A stretch of DNA of 64,000 nucleotides from Ampullaceana balthica (GCA_944989445.1 CALYLW010000016.1:2398505-2462504); one strand, 5' to 3'. Shown: positions 36,592 to 48,555, counted from the stretch's first letter. The notes: generated by a model not told the origin, from the letters alone. Made by a program: numbers and translations.

Positions 36592-36847
36592 GGCACCCAC
36601 GCCAAGGTCAGCGAGTTCATCTTGAGCATCTTCAAGTCGTTCCGGTGGGACCACGTGGCCCTGATCTACGCTGACCTTAAGGTGCCGAACTCTCGGCGTC
36701 GCGAATGTTATTTCTCCATGGAGGCCATCTACCACGACTACCTGCGTGAGTTCAACAAGACGGCCTTCAACAAGGACTTCAACGAGACCAGGAACAACAC
36801 TGACCAGTACCAGACGATACTGTCCAACTCGTCTCTCTCGGCACGAG
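36592..36847 (+). CDS. Natriuretic-peptide-receptor-like protein, coding exon 2
   Basis: Continues the receptor ectodomain, residues 160-244 plus one base. GTHAKVSEFILSIFKSF then RWDHVALIYAD fits the family segment where a helix is followed by a Trp-x-x-x-Ala-Leu strand. Cys198 (RRRECYFSMEAIYHDY) sits where NPRs have the first cysteine of the second disulfide pair. Four glycosylation sequons cluster at Asn214, Asn223, Asn227 and Asn238, consistent with a secreted face. The AG acceptor is at 36590-36591 and the donor GTGGGT at 36848, leaving phase 1. The reading frame stays open past the donor into a 38-bp minisatellite (to about 36915), so exact use of this donor is inferred from the family alignment ending at SLSARG. 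Confidence 0.85.
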
Positions 36848-37178
36848 GTGGGTCACTGGTTACCTACGGTCAGATAATGGGAGAGTTGGGTCACTGGTTC
36901 CATACAGTCAGATAATGGGAGAGTTGGGTCACTGGTTACCTACGTCAGATAATTGGAGAGTTGGGTCACTGTTTACATACAGTCAGATAATGGGACAGGT
37001 GGGTCACTGCTTGCCTGCGGTCAGATAACGGGAGAGTTGGGTCACTGGTTACCTACTGTCAGATAATGGGAGAGTTGGGCCACTGGTTACATACAGTCAG
37101 ATAATGGGACAGGTGGGTCACGGGTTACCTATGGTAACATAATGAGAGAAGTGGGTCACTGCTTACTAACGGCCAGAT
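36848..37178. repeat. 38-bp minisatellite starting at the exon 2 donor, about 8 copies
   Basis: Unit GGGTCACTGGTTACCTAC then GGTCAGATAATGGGAGAGTT, starting at 36850, 36888 and 36926 and then less regular. The first unit overlaps the presumed splice donor (GAG|GTGGGTCACTGG). Later units at about 36999 and 37113 read ACAG|GTGGGTCA and so repeat a donor-like sequence. It lies in intron 2 if the gene is spliced as proposed. Confidence 0.92.
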
Positions 37179-37298
37179 AATAGAAGGGGCTAGTGGTTGT
37201 AACCGCTTAAGTACTGTTGGGTAACAAAATGGTGCCTGTGGGTCATGTAATTTCCGGTAACGGTGCATATTGAGATCTTATATTTTAACTTTCACAGG

Positions 37299-37999
37299 CA
37301 TCGTGTCGGGAACTGGGGAACTGGGGAACTGCTGGGCGAACATCTGTTATCATCGTGTCGGGGACTGGGGAACTGCTGACAAACATCTGTTATCATCGTG
37401 TCGCGGGACTGGGGAACTGCTGACAAACATCTGTTATCATCGTGTCGGGGACTGGGGAACTGCTGGGGAACATCTGTTATCATCGTGTCGGGGAACTGGG
37501 GAACTGCTGGGGAACATCTGTTATCATCGTGTCGGGGACTGGGGAACTGCTGACAAACATCTGTTATCATCGTGTCGCGGGACTGGGGAACTGCTGACAA
37601 ACATCTGTTATCATCGTGTCGGGGACTGGGGAACTGCTGGGCGAACATCTGTTATCATCGTGTCGGGGACTGGGGAACTGCTGACAAACATCTGTTATCA
37701 TCGTGTCGGGGACTGGGGAACTGCTGACAAACATCTGTTATCATCGTGTCGGGGACTGGGGAACTGCTGGGGAACATCTGTTATCATCGTGTCGGGGACT
37801 GGGGAACTGCTGACAAACATCTGTTATCATCGTGTCGGGGACTGGGGAACTGCTGACAAACATCTGTTATCATCGTGTCGGGGACTGGGGAACTGCTGAC
37901 AAACATCTGTTATCATCGTGTCGGGGACTGGGGAACTGCTGACAAACATCTGTTATCATCGTGTCGGGGACTGGGGAACTGCTGACAAACATCTGTTAT
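37299..37999 (+). repeat. 43-bp minisatellite in place of receptor exon 3
   Basis: Unit CATCTGTTATCATCGTGTC then GGGGACTGGGGAACTG and CTGACAAA, about 16 copies, with CTGGGGAA, CTGGGCGAA and CGCGGGAC variants. A good acceptor (TTTCACAG, ending 37298) directly precedes the first copy, and its phase matches exon 2. One reading of the unit, VIIVSGTGELLTNI, resembles the strand-plus-helix that follows this point in NPR ectodomains. No AG lies inside the unit, so only the leading acceptor is usable. The 43-bp period shifts frame each copy. The joined frame continues until a stop at about 37900 with no return to family sequence. Array presence is certain; exon origin is inference. Confidence 0.9.
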
Positions 38000-38660
38000 C
38001 GGTTCCTTTTTATGCGCACTAAATGAATTTTTTTTTCTAATGGATTTATTTATGTTATCTAAAATTCATTATTAATTTATATGTTTTGACCTTTATAATT
38101 CTTTCTTTTACATACATCCCGTCCTCTTTTCTTACTCTCCATTATCCCGTGTCAAGTCACGATTTTCAAGTCTTTCCCCATCATGAAAACAGGGGAATTA
38201 ATTCAATATTTTCTCTCGACATCCTCTAATAACGTAATTATCGTTCTTGAATTCTTCCACCGAAAGTAGCATCAACATTTGAGGCATCACTTTTAACAAA
38301 ATTGCTTCAATTATGTTACATTAGAAAAACACGTAAAGAAATAGGTGACAGCATCTTGCAAACCACCGTATAAACAGCCCTCGAAGACACTACAAGATAA
38401 TGGCTCTAACTAAACCAAAGAACAACACCGTGAACAGAATGGTGGCGTTGTCATTAGCAATTTTCTTTTAAATATATTTTTTTTTAAATTTAACTTTTTA
38501 TTTTTTAATTTAAAACTGCTTTTCCCATACCGTTTGCTACTTGAGCCTTGATTTCGTCATCGTTTTGTTTTTAAGCTTTACACTAAACATTTATTTACTT
38601 ATTTATTTATTTTTAAACGATGAGATCACTCGGTAAGCATGAACACGTTTTGGGTTACAA
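38000..38660. other. AT-rich unique sequence
   Basis: No coding island resembling the receptor family was seen here. Confidence 0.35.
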
Positions 38661-39724
38661 ACGTCCACAGAAGACCTTTTAGATGATAGAGTCCTAGAAG
38701 ATGCTCTGTAGAAATGAGTTATTGTAGTCTTGTCTCACGTCCACAGAAGACCTTTTAGATGATAGAGTACTAGAAGATGCTCTGTAGAAATGACTTATTG
38801 TAGTCTTGTCTCACGTCCACAGAAGACCTTTTAGATGATAGAGTACTAGAAGATGCTCTGTAGAAATGAGTTATTGTAGTCTTGTCTCACGTCCACAGAA
38901 GACCTTTTAGATGATAGAGTACTAGAAGATGCTCTGTAGAAATGAGTTATTGTAGTCTTGTCTCACGTCCACAGAAGACCTTTTAGATGATAGAGTACTA
39001 GAAGATGCTCTGTAGAAATGAGTTATTGTAGTCTTGTCTCACGTCCACAGAAGACCTTTTAGATGATAGAGTACTAGAAGATGCTCTGTAGAAATGAGTT
39101 ATTGTAGTCTTGTCTCACGTCCACAGAAGACCTTTTAGATGATAGAGTACTAGAAGATGCTCTGTAGAAATGAGTTATTGTAGTCTTGTCTCACGTCCAC
39201 AGAAGACCTTTTAGATGATAGAGTACTAGAAGATGCTCTGTAGAAATGAGTTATTGTAGTCTTGTCTCACGTCCACAGAAGACCTTTTAGATGATAGAGT
39301 ACTAGAAGATGCTCTGTAGAAATGAGTTATTGTAGTCTTGTCTCACGTCCACAGAAGACCTTTTAGATGATAGAGTACTAGAAGATGCTCTGTAGAAATG
39401 AGTTATTGTAGTCTTGTCTCACGTCCACAGAAGACCTTTTAGATGATAGAGTACTAGAAGATGCTCTGTAGAAATGAGTTATTGTAGTCTTGTCTCACGT
39501 CCACAGAAGACCTTTTAGATGATAGAGTACTAGAAGATGCTCTGTAGAAATGAGTTATTGTAGTCTTGTCTCACGTCCACAGAAGACCTTTTAGATGATA
39601 GAGTACTAGAAGATGCTCTGTAGAAATGAGTTATTGTAGTCTTGTCTCACGTCCACAGAAGACCTTTTAGATGATAGAGTACTAGAAGATGCTCTGTAGA
39701 AATGAGTTATTGTAGTCTTGTCTC
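38661..39724. repeat. 76-bp minisatellite, 14 copies
   Basis: Unit ACGTCCACAGAAGACCTTTT then AGATGATAGAGTACTAGAAG and a remainder ending TGTAGTCTTGTCTC. Copies are almost identical; copy 1 has GTCCTAG and copy 2 GACTTATT. It has the longest period of any array here. Confidence 0.98.
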
Positions 39725-39797
39725 GAACTATAACTTACACTGTGTTCTTATATAATCATTAGTCAGAGTGAAGGTAGAGTGTCGTTGGAAAACCAGC

Positions 39798-39861
39798 ATA
39801 CAGCATACAGCATACAGCATACAGCATACAGCATACAGCATACAGCATACAGCATACAGCA
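39798..39861. repeat. (GCATACA)n, about 9 copies
   Basis: Perfect 7-bp tandem repeat. Confidence 0.97.
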
Positions 39862-40325
39862 TGGTTGCAGACGATTTTCAAAGTATGGGAACTGCTGTAG
39901 TAACTAAACTAACACTGTCTTAACTAAATACTTACTATACTAATATGAACTAAACTAATTTTTACTATAAAATTATGACTTCACTAAAGCTGACTTTACA
40001 ATAATATTAAAACTCACTAATATTGACCTTACACTAATATTGAAATCACTTATATTAACTACACACTAAAGGGCTGTTCACACGTACAAATTTCGATCAA
40101 AACTTGGTCTTGTCACAAATTTCAAAATCTTCATACATAGCTAAATATAAATTATGAGTTCGCCAAATAAAATAGAGCGTGACGCAAATTTCCATGGTTA
40201 TTTATCAAATTTTGATCAAAATGTGTACGTGTGAACAGGCCTTAATACTGACTTCACTATTTTTGACTATACTCTTTTATTGAAATTACTCATATTAACT
40301 ATATGCTCGAACACTAATATTGAAT
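39862..40325. repeat. Degenerate AT-rich repeat split by a MITE
   Basis: Irregular copies of ACTAATATTGA(A/C)TTCACT and relatives at 39900-40069 resume at 40246-40325. The Harbinger-like element between them therefore inserted into an older tandem repeat. Confidence 0.6.
40070..40242. mobile_element. Harbinger-like MITE, 173 bp, with TAA duplication
   Basis: Left end AGGGCTGTTCACACGTACA and right end TGTACGTGTGAACAGGCCT are inverted complements with few mismatches, extending inward through GATCAAAA. It is flanked by TAA on both sides (40067-40069 and 40243-40245), as expected for PIF/Harbinger insertions. No coding capacity. Confidence 0.8.
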
Positions 40326-40429
40326 TCCGCAGATGTCCATTATAATTTCTGCCAACGCTCCAGTCACATTTCAAGACTGATCAGTAGATTTCACATTTTT
40401 CGTCTGGTTTTAAATAGTTGTTTGTTTTT

Positions 40430-40974
40430 AAATCCCTTACATTAACTTCACCGCCGTCTCTGTCTCTCTGTCTGTCTTGGGCGGGACTCGCGGAAAAGCA
40501 GAAGTAAAAAAAGACCAACTTTCGGTCATGCAATCGAGCTGAAATTTGGCACAGGGACCCGTGTCACCTAACAATGCATCGTATCAAAATTTCAGATCCA
40601 TCGAACGAACAGTTATTAAATTAATGCATTTTTAGTTTATCTATATAAACTATATGTAGCGGTCGCTATCCGTTTACATTTTACGGGTCACTTGACTTCA
40701 TCCCAGCCATAGGTGAACACATCTCGTGTTTTAACCAGCTGTACCGGCGTGCTTTTGTTTATATTTTGCGTGTCACGCTGAGCTCGGTCCAGCGATCGGT
40801 GACAAGACCTTTCCCCCTCTCCCACCCCTCCCTCCTGGTTAAAAGCAAAGGGGAGTTAAGACAGATTCAGTCTGTAAATATTTGTCGCGTTTGAACATAA
40901 TCAATACTTTTAGTTATGTCTCATATATAAGGGATTTATAGACAAAAACTTTGTTTTTACGGGGTTGTTTTATT
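40430..40974 (+). mobile_element. Interspersed element copy A (AAATCCC family)
   Basis: Starts AAATCCCTTACATTAACTTC and ends near TCATATATAAGGGATTTATA followed by a conserved tail CAAAAACTTTGTTTTTACGG. The core holds GAGCTGAAATTTGGCAC and, 40 bp later, TATCAAAATTTCAGATC, which form an imperfect hairpin. The inner CGCTGAGCTCGGTCCAGCG stretch is shared with copy E. No coding frame. Class unknown. Confidence 0.75.
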
Positions 40975-41403
40975 AAATCCCTTATATTAACTTCACCGCC
41001 GTCTCTGTATTGTTCTGGCAGTCGGAAAAACAAAAGTAAAAAATGGCCCACTTCATGTGCTGCTATCGAGTTGAAATTTTGCACATAGACTCGTGTCACC
41101 TAACAATGCATCGTATCGAAATTTTAGTTCGATCAAATGTACTGTAATTAAATTAATGCAGTTTAAGTTTATCTCTATATAACTATAGGTAATTCAATTT
41201 CACAGTTTGTTATTGTTCGGCGTCCCGTGCCACTTGAATCGTTCACGCATGCCATCGGTGACCACACCTCCCCCTCCCCCCTCCCCCGGGTTTTACAGCT
41301 AAGGGGACTTCCCTCAGTTTCAGTCTGTAAATGTTTGTCGCGTTGAGTTCTGTCTCATATATAAGGGATTTATAGTCAAAAACTTTGTTTTTACCGGGTT
41401 GTT
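40975..41403 (+). mobile_element. Interspersed element copy B (AAATCCC family)
   Basis: Abuts copy A head to tail. Has the AAATCCCTTATATTAACTTC start, the GAAATTTTGCACA / ATCGAAATTTTAG hairpin core and the ATAAGGGATTTATAGTC end. The interior differs from A after the core, so A and B belong to different subfamilies. Confidence 0.75.
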
Positions 41404-42078
41404 TAATAACTCCTGTGTTTTGTCCCCCCTCCCGACACGCTGCAGGCTCTTACACTCAAATGTTTTATCGATAAACTAAACTAGAATGTTTCTAACATTG
41501 CTTGTAAACCCTACTTTGTTTGTCATCATTCTTTTTGGTTGATAGAAACATTTAAATAACATGTCATTAAAACACGCCAAGTGGTATCATGGGCACGTGG
41601 GGGGGTCTCTCCTTCAATCAACGTGAATGAGTCACCCAGGTGCCTCACCCCCAGTCCGGACCCCTTGGAATTAATATATGCACCCGCATACAGGGTGGCA
41701 CCGCGATGGCCTAAGTCTCCTTTGAAAGACTGTCAATAACGTGCCATAAATCAGGCCACAAATGAATGACGTAGATAAATGTTTTAGATTTCACTTTGCC
41801 GTCTACAAGACAATGACTAAACCATTCGCCGCCCGCCCCACACAGTGCTTAAACATAAGGTGTGTGCGACGGATTTAAACGGTTCTATTTGACAAGTCGT
41901 CCACTGCCCCAACCAGGGGACAACCACCACGTGACAAGCCAGTCACTGCCCCCTTCTGGGGGCAAACACCACGTTGTCTTGTGTAAGTCTTTACGACATT
42001 TCCACTCGTTAGACATCACAAGTCATCACACAGCCAAGCACTGTTACTCTTGTCCCCAAAATCTCTCTTTGAACCCCT
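41404..42078. other. Unique sequence
   Basis: No gene recognised. A short duplicated CACTGCCCC...GGGG(A/C)AA...CACCACGT motif occurs at 41900-41975. Confidence 0.35.
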
Positions 42079-43020
42079 GCTTCAATCTGTCACCCCTAAC
42101 AATCTCCTAATTCAATCTGTCACCCCTAACAATCTCCTAATTCAATCTGTTACCCCTAACAATCTCCTAATTCAATCTGTCACCCCTAACCATCTCCTAC
42201 TTCAATCTGTCACCCCTAACCATCTCCTAATTCAATCTGTCACCCCTAACAATCTCCTATTTCAATCTGTCACCCCTAACCATCTCCTAATTCAATCTGT
42301 CACCCCTAACCATCTCCTACTTCAATCTGTCACCCCTAACCATCTCCTACTTCAATATGTCACCCCTAACCATCTCCTACTTCAATCTGTCACCCCTAAC
42401 CATCTCCTACTTCAATCTGTCACCCCTAACCATCTCCTAATTCAATATGTCACCCCTAACAATCTCCTATTTCAATCTGTCACCCCTAACAATCTCCTAA
42501 TTCAATCTGTCACCCCTAACAATCTCCTAATTCAATCTGTCACCCCTAACAATCTCCTAATTCAATCTGTCACCCCTAACAATCTCCTAATTCAATCTGT
42601 CACCCCTAACCATCTCCTACTACAATCTGTCACCCCTAACAATCTCCTAATTCAATCTGTCACCCCTAACAATCTCCTAATTCAATCTGTCACCCCTAAC
42701 AATCTCCTAATTCAATCTGTCACCCCTAACAATCTCCTAATTCAATCTGTCACCCCTAACAATCTCCTAATTCAATCTGTCACCCCTAACAATCTCCTAA
42801 TTCAATCTGTCACCCCTAACCATCTCCTACTTCAATCTGTCACCCCTAACCATCTCCTACTTCAGTCTGTCACCCCTAACCATCTCCTACTTCAATCTGT
42901 CACCCCTAACCATCTCCTACTTCAATCTGTCACCCCTAACCATCTCCTACTTCAATCTGTCACCCCTAACCATCTCCTACTTCAATCTGTCACCCCTAAC
43001 CATCTCCTACTTCAATCTGT
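42079..43020. repeat. 30-bp minisatellite, about 31 copies
   Basis: Unit TTCAATCTGTCACCCCTAAC then AATCTCCTAA or CATCTCCTAC. The two subtypes are arranged in runs: AA...TAA in the middle and CA...TAC on the right. The 30-bp period is open on the plus strand (LIQSVTPNNL / LLQSVTPNHL), giving a 338-codon frame judged a by-product. Confidence 0.97.
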
Positions 43021-43887
43021 AACACTTCATCAGTCCATTCTCCACGACCATACGCCATTCATATGATAGTTTTTACAGAGATCTATAAATAGATATAAAT
43101 CTGCCCAACTCTCCCTTTGTTAGAATACTCTTGATCAATCGTAACATTAACAAAACTTAGAGGACACACTCGGGTGACTTAAATCTACATTCACACTCCC
43201 CAGTAACGACAGTTATATGCACACTTTTCAAGTAAAAAGTAGTTGCATGCACATATCACGTGTGACAGCTGTGACATGCGCAGAACCTCTGATAACAATA
43301 GTCACATTCACACAACGCACGTATCTACAGTTCAAGTCAAGCATCAAAGTAACAACGTGTATACGCACACATTAATGACAACATTTTCCAGGTAATATAA
43401 CTACACTTACAAAAGACGTGTCCATTCATAGGCGTCACAAGTAAGTAACAGCTAGGCAGCTAGGGGGAATTTTGCTTATACTGGTGTGTTGTGTATGTTC
43501 ACGCCCGGCCCAACAGAGTACAAAAGTGGGATGTTTTACCGTAAATCTACCTTTACATTTAGCCACGTTTACATTGTTAGCTTAGCCAGGTTAGCAATTA
43601 ACGTTTGCCAGTTAAACTGTTCAACTGGTCTGTTGCTTTATTGCCCAGGATCCGTGCGGGGTATTTCCAAGTAAACCTGGGCGTATGGCTTCTATCACAA
43701 GTACAGTGGAGACTCGCTCATTTACTCGCCCCTTGTCACTAAATAAATCTTAGCCGCTATAAGCATTACCGCCCTTTACGAAGGTAGGGCGCGGTGACAT
43801 TTTCCACCCTGAGGTAGGTGACCTAACGCATGTGACGTTCTAGTTAAATTATAGACAGGGATGTGACCTAAAATATATGTCCCTGCA
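43021..43887. other. Unique sequence
   Basis: No gene recognised; one 62-codon frame (43486-43674) without a known domain. Confidence 0.35.
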
Positions 43888-44535
43888 AACTAACACCTAC
43901 CATCTCAATCACTGTCAACTAACACCTACCATCTCAATCACTGTCATCTAACACCTACCATATCAATCACTGTGAACTAACACCTACCATCTCAATCACT
44001 GTCATCTAACACCTACCATCTCAATCACTGTCAACTAACACCTACCATCTCAATCACTGTCATCTGACACCTACCATCTCAATCACTGTCATCTGACACC
44101 TACCATTTCAATCACTGCCAACTAACACCTACCATCTCAATCACTGCCAACTAACACCTACCATCTCAATCACTGTCATCTAACACCTACCATCTCAATC
44201 ACTGTCATCTAACACCTACCATCTCAATCACTGCCAACTAACACCTACCATCTCAATCACTGCCAACTAACACCTACCATCTCAATCACTGTCATCTAAC
44301 ACCTACCATCTCAATCACTGTCATCTAACACCTACCATCTCAATCACTTCCAACTAACACCTACCATCTCAATCACTGCCAACTAACACCTACCATCTCA
44401 ATCACTGCCAACTAACACCTACCATCTCAATCACTGTCATCTAACACCTACCATCTCAATCACTGCCAACTAACACCTACCATCTCAATCACTGTCATCT
44501 AACACCTACCATCTCAATCACTGCCAACTAACACC
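43888..44535. repeat. 29-bp minisatellite, about 22 copies
   Basis: Unit AACACCTACCATCTCAATCA then CTGTCATCT or CTGCCAACT. The two endings occur in patterned order (pairs of TCATC alternating with pairs of CCAAC), showing multi-unit duplication. Confidence 0.97.
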
Positions 44536-45389
44536 AGCTCTGTGACAACTTTTACCACCACAACTTCACCATCACTCACACCGTATTTCCTCCACACAAC
44601 CTACTTTTACCACCCAACTTGACCATCACTCACACCGTATTTCCTCCACACAACCTACTTCTACCACCACCTTATCTCCCATCATGCCACTCAACATTTC
44701 GCTGCCCCACATTCACTACAGTCATCACCAACAACTATCTATCTAGTTTCTCCAAGTGTGTTTCACCGTTATGTACTTCACACAACACTCTTCCGTCTGG
44801 TGGAAACCAGCGAAAAATTCGGTTGTTTTATTGTTGGGATTTTTTTTTCGTTTCTTCCATTGATTCTAGTTTGCTTTTTTAATTCATTTTAAGGGTGCAC
44901 TTAAAACATGAATCTCTACTTCCACTTCCTCCTATAACTCTCGAGGTTTATTCCTACCACTTTACACTCTTACCCCGGCAGGCGAGTGCTTGTTCAATTC
45001 AATACAACTTCAGGAGTTTCAAAAATCTGGGAGAAACAACGTGGCGTCAGGAAATGACGTGTCCATGTTGGAGTTCTAGAAGTATCTTAAGTTAAGAACC
45101 TTAAATATTCCGGGAAAAAGAACAACATGAAATTCCAGAGCTTTGAAATAAAAATTCTAATGATTTTTTTTTAAAAATACGTTTGGGGGGGTGCCTTCGT
45201 ATGCCTTTGTCAGCACATAAACATGACATCAAATTATAATGAAATATGTTAAGTGAGTCTGACATCACAATGCAAAGCAATATCTGAATTTTTCAACAAA
45301 CAGTAGACTCACACATGCCAATTAGAGTAACTTCAACTGTAGCATTAGTTGTACATCTTAAAGTGGTATGTAAAAGCATTGGCATCTTA
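44536..45389. other. Mostly unique; two-copy repeat at left
   Basis: CCATCACTCACACCGTATTT then CCTCCACACAACCTACTT occurs twice (about 44568 and 44625). The rest shows no feature. Short frames at 44619-45095 lack known domains. Confidence 0.45.
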
Positions 45390-47094
45390 CCTACCTGTCA
45401 CATTATACTTTCTGTGTCATTATTACACATACTTGTCACATTTTATCTACCTGTCACATTATGCTTCTGTGTCATTACACATACTTGTCACATTTTATCT
45501 ATCTGTCACATTATACCTTCTGTGTCATTACACATACTTGTCACATTTTATCTACCTGTCACATTATACCTTCTGTGTCATTACACATACTTGTCACATT
45601 TAACCTACCTGTCACATCATACCTTCTGTGTCATTACACATACTTGTCACATTTTACCTACCTGTCACATCATACCTTCTGTGTCATTACACATACTTGT
45701 CACATTTTATCTAACTGTCACATTATACCTACTGTGTCATTACACATACTTGTCACATTTTATCTACCTGTCACATTATACCTTCTGTGTCATTACACAC
45801 ACTTGTCACATTTTATCTACCTGTCACATTATACTTTCTGTGTCATTACACATACTTGTCACATTTTATCTACCTGTCACATTATACCTTCTGTGTCATT
45901 ACACATACTTGTCACATTTTATCTACCTGTCACATTATACATTCTGTGTCATTAAACATACTTGTCACATTTACCTACCTGCCACATTATACTTCTGTGT
46001 CATTACACATACTTGTCACATTTTATCTACATGTCACATTATACCCTCTGTGTCATTACACATACTTGTCACCTTTTATCTACCTGTCACATTATACTTT
46101 CTGTGTCATTACACATACTTGTCACATTTTATCTACCTGTCACATTATACCTACTGTGTCATTACACATACTTGTCACATTTTATCTACCTCTCACATTA
46201 TACCTTCTGTGTCATTACACACACTTGTCACATTTTATCTACCTGTCACATTATACCTTCTGTGTCATTACACATACTTGTCACATTTTATCTATCTGTC
46301 ACATTATACTTTCTGTGTCATTACACATACTTGTCACATTTTATCTACCTGTCACACTATACTTTCTGTGTCATTACACATACTTGTCACATTTTATCTA
46401 CCTGTCACATTATACCTCCTGTGTCATTACACATACTTGTCACATTTTATCTACCTGTCACATTATACCGTCTGTGTCATTACACATACTTGTCACATTT
46501 TATCTACCTGTCACATTATACTTTCTGTGTCATTACACATACTTGTCACATTTTATCTACCTGTCACATTATACCTACTGTGTCTTTACACATACTTGTC
46601 ACATTTTATCTACCTGTCACATTATACTTTCTGTGTCATTACACATACTTGTCACATTTTATCTACCTGTCACATTATACTTTCTGTGTCATTACACACA
46701 CTTGTCACATTTTATCTAACTGTCACATTATACCTTCTGTGTCATTACACATACTTGTCACATTTTATCTACCTGTCACATTATACTTTCTGTGTCATTA
46801 CACATACTTGTCACATTTTATCTACCTGTCACATTAAACCTTCTGTGTCATTACACATACTTGTCACATTTTATCTACCTGTCACATTATACCTTCTGTG
46901 TCATTACACACTTTTGTCACATTTTATCTACCTGTCACATTATACCTTCTGTGTCATTACACATACTTGTCACATTTTATCTACCTGTCACATTATACCT
47001 TCTGTGTCATTACACACTTTTGTCACATTTTATCTACCTGTCACATCATACCTTCTGTGTCATTACACATACCTGTTATATTATACCTACCTGT
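45390..47094. repeat. 53-bp minisatellite, about 32 copies
   Basis: Unit CATTACACATACTTGTCACA then TTTTATCTACCTGTCACATT and ATACCTTCTGTGT. Within the unit the two halves share TTGTCACATT / CTGTCACATT, so it may itself come from an older shorter duplication. The period is not a multiple of three, yet all three plus frames are open, so a 593-codon frame cycles through the three translations. Not a gene. Confidence 0.98.
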
Positions 47095-48138
47095 GACAAA
47101 AGATCCACCTGGTAATACTAGATCCATTCGTTTCAATCACCCAACTTCTGTCAATGACTCAAACTGGATATTATAAGAAAATTTTTAACTTGGCGTCCAC
47201 GTTTAGTTCATCTCATTTATTTACCCAAGATTGTTTGACCTACTGCAGTAATACAACATTTAAAGAAACATCTCTTATTTCATATGTCATTGCCTTGTAA
47301 ATCCTCCCACAAAGAAACTTTTAATTAAGCTCCCTACTTCTTGTGGCCAGGTCCATCAATGACCTGGGCATTTAGCACTGGGTCAACCCCACAAAGACGG
47401 TCGTTAACCAATGTTTTTTTCCCGCCACAAATCCACCATCAAGTGTTACAAGATCAATTCTAAGAATACTTCTTCTCTCAAAGCGCCTATCCCAGGGCCA
47501 GAAACAAAGAATTGCACACCATGAGTTTAACTGCTGCACTCAAACGCGGTGCGCATTGCTGTCATTCGAAACCGTAAAGGGTTATAAACCAGTCGCCTCT
47601 TCGCATTAACCTCAAACCGAATCGCTTAACTCACAATAATGTTTATTTACCACCTAGCTGCACAATGGCGTGGCTTTAGGGGCGGAGAAAGAGGCGGTCG
47701 TCGGAAAATGAGTTTCGAAATGGAACTCGCCTTAAATCAGTCACAGCTGACACATTCCAAGGCCTGGCATGACTTGCTTGTGGCAGACGTGAATATACAA
47801 TTCAGATTTACTATTTCTTCTAAGCACTCCATTTAACTGAGTATTGTTAGGACAATCCGACGAGAATTATCGATCTTAGAAATCGTCTGATTGATATTGA
47901 AATACAGGAGATACATGATTGAACAATTAATTAAATTAGCCTTCAATTAGCTGAAACACAAAATCGTTAAATTTTAAATGTCATTGTTTCACAATATTTT
48001 TTTGTCTTGTTAATAAATGATTTCTACCCCATTATTCACGACTCCAGCAACGTGTCTCATTGTTGACTTTGTTTAAAAAATTTCTGACCGCCTTCCGTTC
48101 TAAACTAGACATAATACTTGGATTGTTGAAGAATTGGT
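47095..48138. other. Unique sequence
   Basis: No gene recognised. The 65-codon frame at 47639 has an Arg/Gly-rich patch and no family match. Confidence 0.35.
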
Positions 48139-48183
48139 TCATGTGTGTCTTGATATGTGTGTCTCGATATGTGTGTCTCGATA
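48139..48183. repeat. 18-bp repeat, 3 copies
   Basis: ATGTGTGTCTCGAT repeated with one T/C difference. Confidence 0.85.
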
Positions 48184-48191
48184 AGAAAACT

Positions 48192-48555
48192 TTGCCTTGT
48201 GTAAATATGGAATAACTTTCCCTTGTGTAAATATGGAGTAACTTTGCCTTGTGTAAATATGGAATAACTGTCCCTTGTGTAAATATGGAGTAACTTTCCC
48301 TTGTGTAAATATGGAATAACTTTCCCTTGTGTAAATATGGAGTAACTTTCCCTTGTGTAAATATGGAGTAACTTTCCCTTGTGTAAATATGGAGTAACTT
48401 TCCCTTGTGTAAATATGGAGTAACTTTCCCTTGTGTAAATATGGAATAACTTTCCCTTGTGTAAATATGGAGTAACTTTCCCTTGTGTAAATATTGAATA
48501 AATTTCCCTTGTTTATCTAAGGAATAATTTTACCTTATGTATTTAAGGAATAACT
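48192..48555. repeat. 26-bp minisatellite, about 14 copies
   Basis: Unit TTTCCCTTGTGTAAATATGG plus AGTAAC or AATAAC. The last three copies are diverged (TTTATCTAAGGAATAA and so on). Confidence 0.96.

Noticed and set aside
42050..43066. 338-codon QSVTPNHLL-type repeat protein
   Set aside because: Fully explained by the 30-bp stop-free unit, and the flanks add no domain.
45315..47096. 593-codon plus frame over the 53-bp array
   Set aside because: All three plus frames of the unit are open, so the reading cycles through them. This is a property of the unit, not evidence of a protein.
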